DNA of 54,535 nt from an uncultured Myxococcales bacterium (lineage in GTDB: Bacteria > Myxococcota_A > UBA9042). The notes beneath the pieces are model-generated. The model ran no database searches and had not been told where the DNA came from. It worked only from the letters and a program-made list of their open reading frames with translations. Positions 24,486-33,962 of this stretch are shown piece after piece; position 1 is the stretch's first letter, and each line of letters starts with the position of its first letter. The stretch is taken from positions 1 to 54,535 of the forward strand of contig CAIXGW010000080.1 of the NCBI GenBank assembly GCA_903919145.1, in the 5' to 3' direction. A program made the position numbers and the translations under genes.

Positions 24486-25952
24486 ATGACAATGGAATCT
24501 TTGAGAGGGCTGGGCACCCAAGGTGTCGCTTCAAATCACCGCGCCGTCGATGCGATCGAGTCGCCAGCGCCGTCCGCGCCCTTTGTCCTGCAAGAAGGCC
24601 GCCACGCCAAGCCGCCAGTGCCCGCGACTGCCTTGCGCCACCGCGAGCTGCAGGAAGGCCGCTTCTGGCAAGCCATTCCAGCCTACCGCGACATCGACGA
24701 AGCCACCTTCTTGGACTATCGCTGGCAGGGCCGCAACAGCATCACCCGCATTGACACGCTGCTGACTGCCATCTCTGGCCTGGCGCCTCCCGAATTCATT
24801 GCCGATGCCGAAGCCGGCTTTGCCCACTCGCCGATGTCGGTGCGGGTGTCGCCCTACCTGCTCAGCCTCATTGATTGGCGCAACCCCTACGCCGATCCGC
24901 TGCGCCGCCAGTTCATCCCGATTGCCTCGCAGCTGATGCCGGACCACCCTGAGCTGGTGCTGGATTCTCTGCACGAGCAAGAGGACGCACCGGTCCCGGG
25001 GCTGACCCACCGCTACCCGGACAAAGCGCTGTTTCTGACCCTGGACACCTGCCCGGTCTATTGCCGTTTCTGCACGCGCAGCTACGCCGTGGGCCAGGAC
25101 ACCGGCATGGTAGACAAGGTGCAGATCAACGCCGACAGCGCCCGCTGGGAGCAGGCCTTTACCTACATTGCCTCGCGGCCAGAGCTGGAAGACATCGTGC
25201 TGTCTGGCGGCGACGTCTACAACCTGCCGGCCAAGCACATCCGCCACCTGGGCGAGCGCCTGCTGCAGCTGCCCAACATCAAGCGGCTGCGCTATGCCAC
25301 CAAAGGCCCGGCGGTGATGCCGCAGAAGCTGCTGACCGATCACGAGTGGGTCCAGGCGCTGGTCGACGTGGTCAAGCTCGGCCGCAAGCTGCGCAAAGAC
25401 GTGATGCTCCACACCCACTTCAATCACCCGGCGGAGATTACGTGGATCACCAGAGAAGGCCTGGGCCGCCTGGTGGAAGAGGGCGTGTTCATCCGCAACC
25501 AGTCGGTGCTGCAGCGCGGCGTCAATGACGACGTCGACACCATGCGCTTGCTGTGCAAGCGGCTGGGCCACGTGGGGGTTCACCCCTACTACGTGTACAT
25601 TCATGACCTTGTTCGCGGCGTAGAGGACCTGCGCACCACTTTGCGCAAAGGCATCGACATCGAGAAAGCGGTGCGCGGCGCCACGGCGGGCTTCAATTCG
25701 CCGGTGTTTGTGGTCGACACCCTGGGCGGTGGCGGCAAGCGCGATGCCCACAGCTATGACTACTATGACGAAGAGACTGGGATCGCGGTGTTTTCCAGCC
25801 CCAACGTCGATCCCGATCGCCAGTTCTTCTTTTTTGACCCAATTGCCTCGCTGACGCCAGAAGTCCAAGCGCGCTGGGCCGATCCGCAAGAGCGCGAACG
25901 CATGAAGGCGGACGCTGCCAGCAAGGCTATGCTTTTCAAAGGCAAACGCTGA
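24486..25952 (+). CDS. kamA: KamA-family radical SAM aminomutase (lysine 2,3-aminomutase-like)
   Basis: 488 residues from the ATG at 24486, chosen for its AAGGTGG ribosome-binding site 5 bp upstream. The radical SAM cluster motif C-x3-C-x2-C is present in CPVYCRFCTR (Cys189, 193, 196). The pyridoxal-phosphate Lys lies in LGGGGKR (about 414-420). Family members move an amino group from C2 to C3 of lysine or glutamate, using an iron-sulfur cluster, S-adenosylmethionine and PLP. It is longer than EpmB (about 340) and longer than classical KamA (about 416), with an N-terminal extension of about 50 residues. No EF-P or lysine-fermentation gene is adjacent, so the substrate is open. Confidence 0.9.
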   Translation: MTMESLRGLGTQGVASNHRAVDAIESPAPSAPFVLQEGRHAKPPVPATALRHRELQEGRFWQAIPAYRDIDEATFLDYRWQGRNSITRIDTLLTAISGLAPPEFIADAEAGFAHSPMSVRVSPYLLSLIDWRNPYADPLRRQFIPIASQLMPDHPELVLDSLHEQEDAPVPGLTHRYPDKALFLTLDTCPVYCRFCTRSYAVGQDTGMVDKVQINADSARWEQAFTYIASRPELEDIVLSGGDVYNLPAKHIRHLGERLLQLPNIKRLRYATKGPAVMPQKLLTDHEWVQALVDVVKLGRKLRKDVMLHTHFNHPAEITWITREGLGRLVEEGVFIRNQSVLQRGVNDDVDTMRLLCKRLGHVGVHPYYVYIHDLVRGVEDLRTTLRKGIDIEKAVRGATAGFNSPVFVVDTLGGGGKRDAHSYDYYDEETGIAVFSSPNVDPDRQFFFFDPIASLTPEVQARWADPQERERMKADAASKAMLFKGKR

Positions 25953-26019
25953 CCGCTGGACAGGGTGGGTTGCCTGGGGCAGGATTGCGGACCGGGCCTC
26001 GTGCCCCTTGGGGGATGCC

Positions 26020-26922
26020 ATGAGCGGCTGGCGAGCAACGATACAGAAAGGTTGGCAAACACTGAGAACGGCTCGGTCCGTGTCTACGGGCGCGCCATCG
26101 GTGTGGCTGACCGCCTTGGGCGCCGCGGCCGCAGCTGGGGCGATGCTGGTAGCTGCGCCTTTGCAGGCCGCCCCGCTCGACATCCGCCTGGAGAAGTTTT
26201 ACGACTCGTCCGCGCCGGAATCCAGCCGCATCAAGAATGACGCCATGAAGTCGCTGGTCCGCGAAGTCGGCTTGGCGATAGGGCCGCGCAGCCTGGGGCC
26301 CATTGCCTCTCAGGGCTCGCTTGGCGTCGACGCCGGCTATGAGCTGGGCATCTCTGGCGCCAATGCCAATGCCGACTACTGGAAGCGCGGCGTAGAGACC
26401 CCGGCGGACTCCCTGGTAAGTCACAGCTTTCGGGTGCGCAAGGGCTGGCCGCAGAGCATGCAGGTGGGCACCAACATCACCTACCTGGCCGACTCCAACA
26501 TGTACGCGCTGGGCATCGAAGCGCAGCTGTCGGTGATTGACGGCTTTCGCAACATCCCCGACCTGGGAGTGCGGGTCAGCGGCGCCGGCGTGATGGGCAA
26601 CAGCAAGATGGACCTGGCGTTTGGCGCGGCCGACGCGGTGCTTTCCAAGTCCTTTGGCGTGGCGGGCGTGCTGGCCATCCAGCCGTGGCTTGGCTACTCC
26701 TTTGGCGCGGGCTACTTCAAGCCCAACCTGGACGCGCTGTTTCCCAATGACCAGACGCTGCGGCCGATCACCCCCAAGTTTGAGGCAGGCTGGATCCTGA
26801 CCCAGCGCGCCGCCGTGGGCTTTCGGGTGGTCGTCACACGGGTGCAGTTTGGCTTTGAGGTGCTGCGCTCGTTTACCGACAGCTTGAACTTGATGACCGG
26901 CAAAGTCGGCGTGGTGTTCTAA
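26020..26922 (+). CDS. Predicted outer-membrane beta-barrel protein
   Basis: 300 residues from the ATG at 26020, with GGGGGA just upstream. An unusually long N-region (about 30 residues) precedes a hydrophobic signal core and LQAAP cleavage. The mature protein alternates short amphipathic strands with Gly/aromatic turns and ends in KVGVVF. The C-terminal Phe is the hallmark of proteins inserted by the BAM complex. I do not recognise a specific family. It lies between the kamA-like and meaB genes without obvious functional ties. Confidence 0.72.
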   Translation: MSGWRATIQKGWQTLRTARSVSTGAPSVWLTALGAAAAAGAMLVAAPLQAAPLDIRLEKFYDSSAPESSRIKNDAMKSLVREVGLAIGPRSLGPIASQGSLGVDAGYELGISGANANADYWKRGVETPADSLVSHSFRVRKGWPQSMQVGTNITYLADSNMYALGIEAQLSVIDGFRNIPDLGVRVSGAGVMGNSKMDLAFGAADAVLSKSFGVAGVLAIQPWLGYSFGAGYFKPNLDALFPNDQTLRPITPKFEAGWILTQRAAVGFRVVVTRVQFGFEVLRSFTDSLNLMTGKVGVVF

Positions 26923-26982
26923 GCCGGCCCGCGGATCGATGGACCGGCCGAGTTGGCGTGGACCGAAGCAAAGGAAGCTCCT

Positions 26983-27942
26983 GTGAAGACCAGCGCCTAC
27001 CATCAGGCCGCCGCCGCAGTGCTGGCAGGCGATGTGCGGGCAAGTGCCCGGTTGATGCGCATGCTCGACGACCGCATGCCCGACGCCGCCGAAGTGCTGA
27101 GGCTGCTGTACGCCCACACCGGCCGCGCCCAAGTCATTGGTATCACCGGCAATCCCGGCTCGGGCAAGTCGACCTTGACCTCGCGGCTGATCGGCCAGTG
27201 GCGCCGACAAGGCAAGAAAGTCGGTGTGCTGGCGGTAGACCCGTCTAGCCCGTTCTCTGGCGGAGCCATTCTGGGCGATCGCATCCGCATGATGGAGCAC
27301 GCCTCTGACCCCGGTGTTTTCATTAGAAGTCTTGCCACCCGCGGCGCTCTGGGAGGCCTGTCGCGCTCTACCAGCGACACGGTGCACGTGATGGACGCCA
27401 TGGGCTGTGACGTGGTGCTGATTGAGACGGTGGGGGTTGGCCAGGACGAAATCGACATCGTGCGGACCGCCCACACCACGGTGGTGGTGCTGGTGCCGGG
27501 CCTGGGCGACGACATCCAAGCTATCAAGGCCGGTATCCTGGAGATCGCCGACATCTTTGTGGTCAACAAGGCCGATCTCGACGGTGCCGACCGCACCGTG
27601 GGCGATCTGCGCGGCTTGCAGATGCTGTTGAGCGAAATGCCGCCGTGGATCCCGCCTATCGTCCGCACCGTGGCGGCGCGCGGCGAGGGCGTCGAGGAGC
27701 TGGTCGAACAGCTTGGCCACCATCAGCAATTTCTGACGACCCACGACGCAGCCCAGGAACGCAACCTGATGCGCGCGCGGTTTGTGGTCAGCAACCTGGT
27801 CAGAGAGGGGATTGGCCAGCGGGTCGATCGCTGGCTTGGCCAGACCAGCGACGGTCAGGCCCTGGTGGCCGCCGTGGCTCAGCGCCAGTTGGACCCCTAC
27901 ACCGCCGCCGACCAAGCCGAGCTGCGCACGGCGGCAGCGTAA
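26983..27942 (+). CDS. meaB: MeaB/ArgK-type GTPase (methylmalonyl-CoA mutase chaperone)
   Basis: 319 residues from the GTG at 26983 (AAGGA 8 bp upstream), a better start than an in-frame TTG 30 bp before. It has a P-loop GNPGSGKST (about 57-65), the family's VLAVDPSSPFSGGAILGD motif with catalytic and metal-binding residues, ETVGVGQ (switch), and NKAD for guanine recognition. MeaB loads and protects B12 in methylmalonyl-CoA mutase; related proteins serve isobutyryl-CoA mutase. The mutase gene is not in the window, so the partner must be elsewhere. It is followed 3 bp later by a glycosyltransferase gene, a linkage without obvious functional logic. Confidence 0.92.
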   Translation: MKTSAYHQAAAAVLAGDVRASARLMRMLDDRMPDAAEVLRLLYAHTGRAQVIGITGNPGSGKSTLTSRLIGQWRRQGKKVGVLAVDPSSPFSGGAILGDRIRMMEHASDPGVFIRSLATRGALGGLSRSTSDTVHVMDAMGCDVVLIETVGVGQDEIDIVRTAHTTVVVLVPGLGDDIQAIKAGILEIADIFVVNKADLDGADRTVGDLRGLQMLLSEMPPWIPPIVRTVAARGEGVEELVEQLGHHQQFLTTHDAAQERNLMRARFVVSNLVREGIGQRVDRWLGQTSDGQALVAAVAQRQLDPYTAADQAELRTAAA

Positions 27943-27945
27943 ACC

Positions 27946-30702
27946 ATGGCAAAGAGGCCGCGCCCTACCATTGCTGCCCCGGCAGCTGCTGCGCCGGCGT
28001 CAGGCCCCGCGCTCGCCCCGTCTCCCCCCAGTGCGCGGTCCGCCGATCCCTCAGAATCGACCGAGCCTTCTTCGCCCGCGGCCAGCGAAACAGAAGGGCC
28101 AGGGTCGCCACGTCGGCTATGGATCCTGTGGGTTGGTGCGCTGTTGCTGGCTGCCGGCCTGGGTGCGCTGCCTACCCCGCAGTACGCAAGCGTGGCCAGC
28201 GGTGCGTGGGCGACCCTGGCTCTGGCTGCGGCGGCCCTGGCGGTTGCAGCGACAGCGCCTAAGCACTGGGCCGAGCCGGCAGCGGCAGCGGCCGCCATTT
28301 TGGGCGTGATCACCGCGCGCTTGGCCATGGCGGCGGCACCGGCGGCGTGGAGCTGTGGCGAGCCCCTGCGGACTTCGATGGCGGGCCTGGATCCGCTGGT
28401 GTGGGCCGCGGTGGCCCTGGCTGGGCTGGGGGCCATGGCCGCGGCGCCAGCCGCCGCTCAGCAGCCTGGTGGGATCGCCAAGCAGCTTGCCGGGCTGGGT
28501 GCGCTGGGCATGGCCCTGTGGGCTTGGATGCCCGCCGGCTACGCCGCCGAAGTGGTGGTGCCAGCGCTGGCAGCTCTGGGCACGGTGCCGCTGGGCCCCG
28601 CGGCTGGGGCGGCTCCGGTGCAGGTGGGCGTAGCAGGGGCGGTGTGGCTGCTGGTTGCGGCGGCTCTGTCGGTCGCTGTGCTGGCGGGTCTGGTGCTGCG
28701 CCGCGATTGGACGCCGCTGCTGGCCGGCGCAGCCGCGCTGGGGCTGGCGCTTCCGGCGCTTGGGGCTGCCGCCTTGCACAGCCCTGGCGCTGCAGTGGCG
28801 GCCCTAGGGGCGCTGACCATGGCCGGTGGCCTGGGGGCCGGACGCCCGGCGGCTTGGACTTTGCCGCAGGCGTCGGTCCGCCGGCTGTGGCTGGGAGCAG
28901 AACCCTTGGCGGTGGCGGTGCTGCTGCTGGTGTGGCTGCTGCTCAAGACCAACGGCCTGCGCTACTCGACCACCGACGAAGCTCTGTACTACTACGCCGC
29001 CAAGCTGTGGAGCGAAGGCCAGTGGCCCTACCGCGACTTCTTCTTCTCGCACCCTCCCCTGCACATCGCGGTGCCAGCGCTGCTTTACAAGCTGCTGGGC
29101 TACGATTTCTTGATTGGCAAGTGGCTCTCGGCTGCCGCCGCCTTGATCGCCGGGCTGATGACTTGGCGCATGGCCCGGCGTTGGCTGGGCCCCATGGGCG
29201 GCCTGCTGGCCCTGGCCCTTCACCTGCTGGCCTGTGAGTCCCTGCAGGCGTCGACCAACTTGACCGGCGTCAATTTGACCGTGGCCTGGATGATGGCGGG
29301 CTGGTGGGCGGTACTAAGCCAGCGGCGGTTCCTGCTGGGCGGCGCTTTGCTGGGGGCGGCGGCGAGCACCGGCTTCTATGCCATCGGCGGCTTCTTGGCC
29401 GCGGTGGTAGTCGCACTAACCCTGCCCTGGCCCAAAGGAAAGGCGAAGCTGACAGAGTGGTCGCGCCATCCGGCCCTGCACACGGTCCTTGGCTTTGTGG
29501 CGGTGTGGGGCGCCATCAACCTGTTTTTTTGGCAGCTGGGCGGCGAGCGCTACTTGGACGGCGTGTATGAGTACCACTTTGCCAAGAAGGCCAAGATCGA
29601 AGGCTATGTGGCGCTGGGAGACAGTCCGTTTGCCGTCTTGAGCAACTTCTTTTTGATGCTGGGCGCCAAGGACTGGAAAGTCTCTGTCTACTACCATGCG
29701 GCGCACTGGTGGCTGGCCCTGGGCCTGCCGCTGGCGGTGGCGGCGCGCCTGCAGCTGACCGGCCAGAGCCTGGTCGCGCTGGTCGATCCGCGGCAGTGGT
29801 GGCAGCGCGCACCGGCGCTGCTGGTGTGGGCCACCACCTGGGCGCTGGTGCTGGAGTTCGGCTCGTTCAAGGAGCGCTACGATTTCTACTTTGCCTTGAT
29901 TTTGCCCGGTGTTTCTCTGGTGGCTGCGGCGTTTCTGGCCGAGGCGGCAGAGGTGGGCAAGCTGCTGTTGGCCGGCGAACGGCGGGCGTTGCCCTGGGCG
30001 GCAGCCATTGGCGCGTTTGCTCTGGCCTGGATGAGCGTGGACATGGGGGCCAACCGTGCAGCCTATCCGTCTGAAATGAAAGGGGCCAAGCAAGACGGCA
30101 AGGGCCCGGGCGAGCGGCTGCAGTTTGAGTGGGTGCCGGCGCCTGGGCCAACCTGGGTCAGCGAGTGGACACAAGCGCTACTGTGGCAAGGCTATCGGGT
30201 TCGCGGCTCTGTCGAGACCGGCGTGCACCACTACCTGTGGTCCAAGAAGCGCTGGTTCTCTACGGCAGAAGCGGCCGCCGACTATATCCGCGCCAACAGC
30301 CAGCCCGATGAGACGATCACCGGCGCCAGCGACTACGCGCCGCTGCTGGCGTTGCTGTCTGGGCGGCGGATGGCCGGCAACCACGTCGACACCAACTCCA
30401 AGGTGTTCAACACCGGCGCGGTGCGGCTGGACCACTTCTGGGATGAGGCGTGCAAAGACAAGCTCAAGTTCATCGTGGCCGCGCCGCAGAGCTACTTCGC
30501 CCAGAACGACCTGGCCAAGCGCCTGACGATTGTTGAGAACTTCCAGAGAGACAAGCAGTTCGCCGACCCCAAGCTCAAGCATTGGAAAACGCTGGACTAC
30601 GAGCTATGGGTGCGAAAGTCCGCGGCGCCGTGCACCTACCGTGGCAAGCGCGGCGTCGGCCCCAGCCTGGACAGCTCTGACGCGGCGCCGGGCCGTCCCT
30701 AG
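27946..30702 (+). CDS. GT-C-type membrane glycosyltransferase (ArnT/PMT-like)
   Basis: 918 residues. A Pro/Ala/Ser-rich cytoplasmic start (1-55) is followed by many membrane helices. Near 342 comes the GT-C acidic loop STTDEALYYYAAKLW and then SHPPLH, as in the ArnT/dolichyl-phosphate-mannose mannosyltransferase (PMT) clan, where the Asp-Glu is the catalytic or metal site. Roughly eight helices (60-335) precede this motif. That is unusual, because in most family members the acidic loop follows the first helix, so this may be an N-terminal fusion with another membrane domain. A soluble C-terminal domain (about 700-918) would be periplasmic. It probably moves a sugar from a polyprenyl-phosphate donor onto lipid, glycan or protein. 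A sugar-phosphate mutase gene follows. Confidence 0.82.
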   Translation: MAKRPRPTIAAPAAAAPASGPALAPSPPSARSADPSESTEPSSPAASETEGPGSPRRLWILWVGALLLAAGLGALPTPQYASVASGAWATLALAAAALAVAATAPKHWAEPAAAAAAILGVITARLAMAAAPAAWSCGEPLRTSMAGLDPLVWAAVALAGLGAMAAAPAAAQQPGGIAKQLAGLGALGMALWAWMPAGYAAEVVVPALAALGTVPLGPAAGAAPVQVGVAGAVWLLVAAALSVAVLAGLVLRRDWTPLLAGAAALGLALPALGAAALHSPGAAVAALGALTMAGGLGAGRPAAWTLPQASVRRLWLGAEPLAVAVLLLVWLLLKTNGLRYSTTDEALYYYAAKLWSEGQWPYRDFFFSHPPLHIAVPALLYKLLGYDFLIGKWLSAAAALIAGLMTWRMARRWLGPMGGLLALALHLLACESLQASTNLTGVNLTVAWMMAGWWAVLSQRRFLLGGALLGAAASTGFYAIGGFLAAVVVALTLPWPKGKAKLTEWSRHPALHTVLGFVAVWGAINLFFWQLGGERYLDGVYEYHFAKKAKIEGYVALGDSPFAVLSNFFLMLGAKDWKVSVYYHAAHWWLALGLPLAVAARLQLTGQSLVALVDPRQWWQRAPALLVWATTWALVLEFGSFKERYDFYFALILPGVSLVAAAFLAEAAEVGKLLLAGERRALPWAAAIGAFALAWMSVDMGANRAAYPSEMKGAKQDGKGPGERLQFEWVPAPGPTWVSEWTQALLWQGYRVRGSVETGVHHYLWSKKRWFSTAEAAADYIRANSQPDETITGASDYAPLLALLSGRRMAGNHVDTNSKVFNTGAVRLDHFWDEACKDKLKFIVAAPQSYFAQNDLAKRLTIVENFQRDKQFADPKLKHWKTLDYELWVRKSAAPCTYRGKRGVGPSLDSSDAAPGRP

Positions 30703-30742
30703 CCCCGCCAGAACCATTAGATGTTTGTATAGAGGTTGGTAG

Positions 30743-32122
30743 ATGAACGTCAATATCTTTCGCGCCTATGACATCCGCGGCGTCGCGGATCGCGACCTGA
30801 CCGACGAGCTGGCCGAGCACATTGGCCTGGCCATCGCCACTGCGGTCCATCAGCGAGGGCTGGCGCCAGTCCTGGCCGTGGGCCGCGATGCCCGCCTTTC
30901 CAGTCCGCGTCTCCGCGAGGCCCTGGTGCGCGGCCTCATCGCCGCCGGCATCGACGTCGTCGACGTGGGTATCTGCGCGACCCCAATGCTGTACTTTGCC
31001 GCGTTCACCTTGGGGGTCAGCGGTGGCGTCATGGTCACGGGCAGCCACAACCCACCAGAAGACAACGGCTTTAAGATCACGATCGACAAGGCGAGTCTGC
31101 ACGGCAGCGACGTGCAGGACCTGCGCAAGGCCATTGAGCGGCGCGCCTACCGCTACGGCGATGGCCCCGGCGAGCTGCGCTACCACGACATCCACACCCC
31201 CTACATCGACTGGATCGCCCACAACATCCACCTGGGCTCGCGAAAACTGAAGGTAGTGGTCGACGCCGGCAATGGCCCCACGGGCCCGGTGGCTCCCATG
31301 CTGCTGCGGCGCTTGGGCTGCGAAGTCTTTGAGCTCTTTACTGACATGGATGGCACCTTTCCCAACCACCACCCCGACCCAACGGTTGAGGCCAACTTGG
31401 TGGACCTGCGCCGCGAGGTGCTGGCCCGCGGCGCCGACCTGGGGGTGGCCTATGACGGCGACGGCGACCGCATTGGCGTGATCAACGAATTGGGGCAGGT
31501 CCTGTGGGGCGATCGGCTGATGATCGTGCTGTCTCGGGCTTTGCTGGCAGAGGTGCCGGGGGCGGCGATCGTCGGCGAGGTCAAGTGCAGCCAGACCCTG
31601 TTTGACGACATTGAGGCCCGCGGCGGCCGGCCGATCCTGTCGCGGGTAGGCCACTCGCTGATCAAGGCCGTCATGAAGCAGGAGGCGGCGGCGCTGGCCG
31701 GCGAGATGAGCGGCCATATCTTCTACAAACACCGCTACTTCGGCTACGACGACGCGATCTACACGACCTGTAGGCTGTTGGAGATCCTGTCTGGCCAGCT
31801 GCTGCCGCTGTCGCAGATGCTCCACGATGTGCCAGAGACCTTTGCCACGCCAGAGATCCGCCTATATTGCGCAGACGATGCCAAGTTCCACGCGGTGGAG
31901 CTGGTGGCAGCGCGCTATCGCGACAGCCATCCGGTCATCGACATTGACGGGGTACGCGTGCAATTTTCTGATGGTTGGGGTTTGGTCCGGGCCTCCAACA
32001 CCGGGCCGGTGCTGGTGATGCGCTGCGAAGCCCAGAGCGAGGCCGGCTGCGAGCGGATTCGCGCCGAGCTGGTCGCCGCGGTAGAGGACGCCACCGGCTC
32101 GCCAGCTGTGGCGGGCCATTGA
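30743..32122 (+). CDS. Phosphomannomutase/phosphoglucomutase
   Basis: 459 residues, the normal length for the AlgC-type alpha-D-phosphohexomutase family. Visible sites are the catalytic Ser loop TGSHNPPEDNG (about 98-108), the magnesium loop DGDGDR (about 239-244), the sugar-binding loop GEMSGH (about 320) and the phosphate-binding loop RASNTGP (about 416). It interconverts the 1- and 6-phosphates of mannose or glucose, supplying precursors for GDP-mannose, UDP-glucose, exopolysaccharide and LPS. It starts 40 bp after the GT-C gene, a sensible pairing, and its stop codon abuts the ATG of the next lipoprotein gene. Confidence 0.95.
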   Translation: MNVNIFRAYDIRGVADRDLTDELAEHIGLAIATAVHQRGLAPVLAVGRDARLSSPRLREALVRGLIAAGIDVVDVGICATPMLYFAAFTLGVSGGVMVTGSHNPPEDNGFKITIDKASLHGSDVQDLRKAIERRAYRYGDGPGELRYHDIHTPYIDWIAHNIHLGSRKLKVVVDAGNGPTGPVAPMLLRRLGCEVFELFTDMDGTFPNHHPDPTVEANLVDLRREVLARGADLGVAYDGDGDRIGVINELGQVLWGDRLMIVLSRALLAEVPGAAIVGEVKCSQTLFDDIEARGGRPILSRVGHSLIKAVMKQEAAALAGEMSGHIFYKHRYFGYDDAIYTTCRLLEILSGQLLPLSQMLHDVPETFATPEIRLYCADDAKFHAVELVAARYRDSHPVIDIDGVRVQFSDGWGLVRASNTGPVLVMRCEAQSEAGCERIRAELVAAVEDATGSPAVAGH

Positions 32123-33238
32123 ATGGTCCACGCCGGCCAGCCGCTGCCGCGACAGGGTGGTGCGCGGGCGTGGGGCGCGGCGGTGGTGCTGTGGGCGGCG
32201 GTGGTGCTGTGCGCGGGGGTCGGGTGCAGCGGGGCACCGGTTGCCGGACCGCCAAGCGGTCGAGCTGAAAGGGCAGACCGCCCGGTAGGCAGCGGCTTTG
32301 TCGACCTGGCCTGGGCCCCAACGCCAGCTGGCCGCCAGTGGCGCCCCAATGAATCCATTGACTTTCGCTACCGACCCCAGTCGTCCCAAGCGGCGAGCCC
32401 GTGGCGGCCTGCCCTGGCGTTATCTGCGGTAGCCGGGACCTATGGCACGATGGGGCTGTGGTCCTACTTCGCGTGGTACGCAGGTCAAACCAAAGATGAA
32501 TTTCGCTTTGCCCGCGAGCGGTGGTTTGGCGCGACGACCTATGCCGGCGGCGCCGACAAGCTGGGCCATGCCTACGCCAACTACGTAATGACCCGCATCG
32601 CCGCTCAGGAACTGCAGTGGGGTGGCTACTCGGCCGGCTTTGCCTCGGCAGCGTCGAGCCTTCTGACCCTAGCCTTCTTTACTGGCATCGAGATCAAAGA
32701 CGGCTACCACAAGGGCTTTGGCTTCTCTCGCGGCGACATGTTGGCCGATGTGGTGGGCATCGGGCTGGCCAACCTGATGCTGTGGTCGCCGCGGCTGGAC
32801 GAGCTTTTTGACTTCCGCATCAACTACTTTCCCTCCTCCCTGTTTGCAGAGAGCTTGCTGCACGGCGACGTCGATGTGGGAGAGGACTACTCCGGCATGG
32901 ACTTTGGCGTATGGCTGCACTTGGGTTCGCTGCAGGCCGTGCGCCAGCGCGACCAATTGTGGGCGGCGCGCTTTGTCGACGTGGGCCTGGGCTATGCCAC
33001 CCGCGGGTTCCTGCCCATCCCCAAGGATCCCACTGTCCAGCGCGAGCGCCAGCCGTATATCGGCATCACTGCCAACTTGGCTGCGCTGTTTGACGCTTGG
33101 CTGTTCAACTATGGGGCGCGCGAAGGTCACGGCCGCCGTCTGGTGCGCGGCTTTGCCGAGTTTGTGACCCTGCCGTTTACCACCTGGAAGCTGGGGCCCG
33201 TGCTGACCTCGCCACAGTTTCCCGAGACCGTACCCTAG
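32123..33238 (+). CDS. DUF2279 lipoprotein
   Basis: 371 residues starting directly after the stop of the mutase gene (TGAATG), so translation is coupled. A signal with lipobox AGVGC (Cys35) predicts a lipoprotein. The central region (about 95-215) matches DUF2279 (YfiM-like): two weakly hydrophobic helices around GGADKLGHAYANY and EIKDGYHKGFGFSRGDMLAD, with conserved His/Asp/Lys. The C-terminal 150 residues have strand-like aromatic repeats. The function is unknown. Its place in an operon with sugar-transfer genes suggests envelope glycan work. Confidence 0.8.
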   Translation: MVHAGQPLPRQGGARAWGAAVVLWAAVVLCAGVGCSGAPVAGPPSGRAERADRPVGSGFVDLAWAPTPAGRQWRPNESIDFRYRPQSSQAASPWRPALALSAVAGTYGTMGLWSYFAWYAGQTKDEFRFARERWFGATTYAGGADKLGHAYANYVMTRIAAQELQWGGYSAGFASAASSLLTLAFFTGIEIKDGYHKGFGFSRGDMLADVVGIGLANLMLWSPRLDELFDFRINYFPSSLFAESLLHGDVDVGEDYSGMDFGVWLHLGSLQAVRQRDQLWAARFVDVGLGYATRGFLPIPKDPTVQRERQPYIGITANLAALFDAWLFNYGAREGHGRRLVRGFAEFVTLPFTTWKLGPVLTSPQFPETVP

Positions 33239-33339
33239 GCATCCCCATGCAGATCATAGGACTACCAAAGCCCTGGGTAGCCCATTTTGGGTTTGGGCCT
33301 TTCTGTGGCTGGGCTGGGTAGGGATGCGCCGTCCTGGGC

Positions 33340-33948
33340 TCAGGGCTTGCCCATCCGGTACTCCACTTGGACTGCGCCGCCCGCGTCGGTGGCCGCGGCG
33401 GTCCGCAGATCGGCCAGGTCGCGGACAATGCAGGCGGCGATCTCTGGCGATGCTCCGCTGGCCTTGGGCTCCCAAAAACGCGAACTACCAACGATTTCGC
33501 CGCCCGCCATGCCAAACTCCAGCCTGATCAGGCCCTGCCACTGGCCAGCGCAGCGCTGAACCACGGGCCAAGCAGCCACAGCCGCCTGGTGGCCAGCAGC
33601 GGGATGCAGCTGGCCCTGAACCTGTAGCTGTTCGATCGGCGGCTCTGGGTCAGGCAGAGGCGGCGCCACCACGGCATCCAGGGCAGGCAGCGCCCCGGGC
33701 AGTGCCAATTCGCGGCCCTTCTCTGCCGGGGCTTCGGCCAGCAATTCCTTGCCAACACGCGGGCTTGACAAAGCCTGGGGCTGTGGGTCCAAGCCGGCGC
33801 CGCTGGGCGCTGCGGGGTCGGTCCGAGAGGTGGCGGGGCGCTGGCCCTGGGCCAATTCGGTCGGCACCCCGAGCCACCACACGGCGCTGGCCACCAGCAC
33901 CAAGGCCACGGCGGCAGCAAACGGGCGCAGGTGGCGGTGCAGGGCCAT
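33340..33948 (-). CDS. Membrane-anchored protein with an AgmX/PglI-type C-terminal domain
   Basis: 202 residues from the ATG at 33948, where a clear N-terminal hydrophobic anchor begins (FAAAVALVLVASAVWWLG). A Pro/Ala-rich linker (about 35-110) precedes a C-terminal domain (115-202). That domain has the pattern VVQRCAGQWQGLIRLEFGMAG then ACIVRDLADLR, like the TonB-related AgmX/PglI C-terminal domains of myxobacteria: a Cys before strand 1 and another before a helix. The gene starts 14 bp after the stop of the putative peptidase-like lipoprotein gene and is probably cotranscribed. The start is supported by the anchor, not by a strong ribosome-binding site. Confidence 0.65.
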   Translation of the reverse strand: MALHRHLRPFAAAVALVLVASAVWWLGVPTELAQGQRPATSRTDPAAPSGAGLDPQPQALSSPRVGKELLAEAPAEKGRELALPGALPALDAVVAPPLPDPEPPIEQLQVQGQLHPAAGHQAAVAAWPVVQRCAGQWQGLIRLEFGMAGGEIVGSSRFWEPKASGASPEIAACIVRDLADLRTAAATDAGGAVQVEYRMGKP

Positions 33949-33962
33949 CAGCCGGTGCTTGG

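Noticed and set aside
24531..26183. A 550-residue open frame on the minus strand
   Set aside because: It is antisense to the kamA-like gene with its complete radical SAM and PLP motifs.
25936..27915. A 659-residue open frame on the minus strand
   Set aside because: It is antisense to the outer-membrane protein and meaB genes, both of which are well supported; its translation is His/Gln/Ala-rich with no domain.
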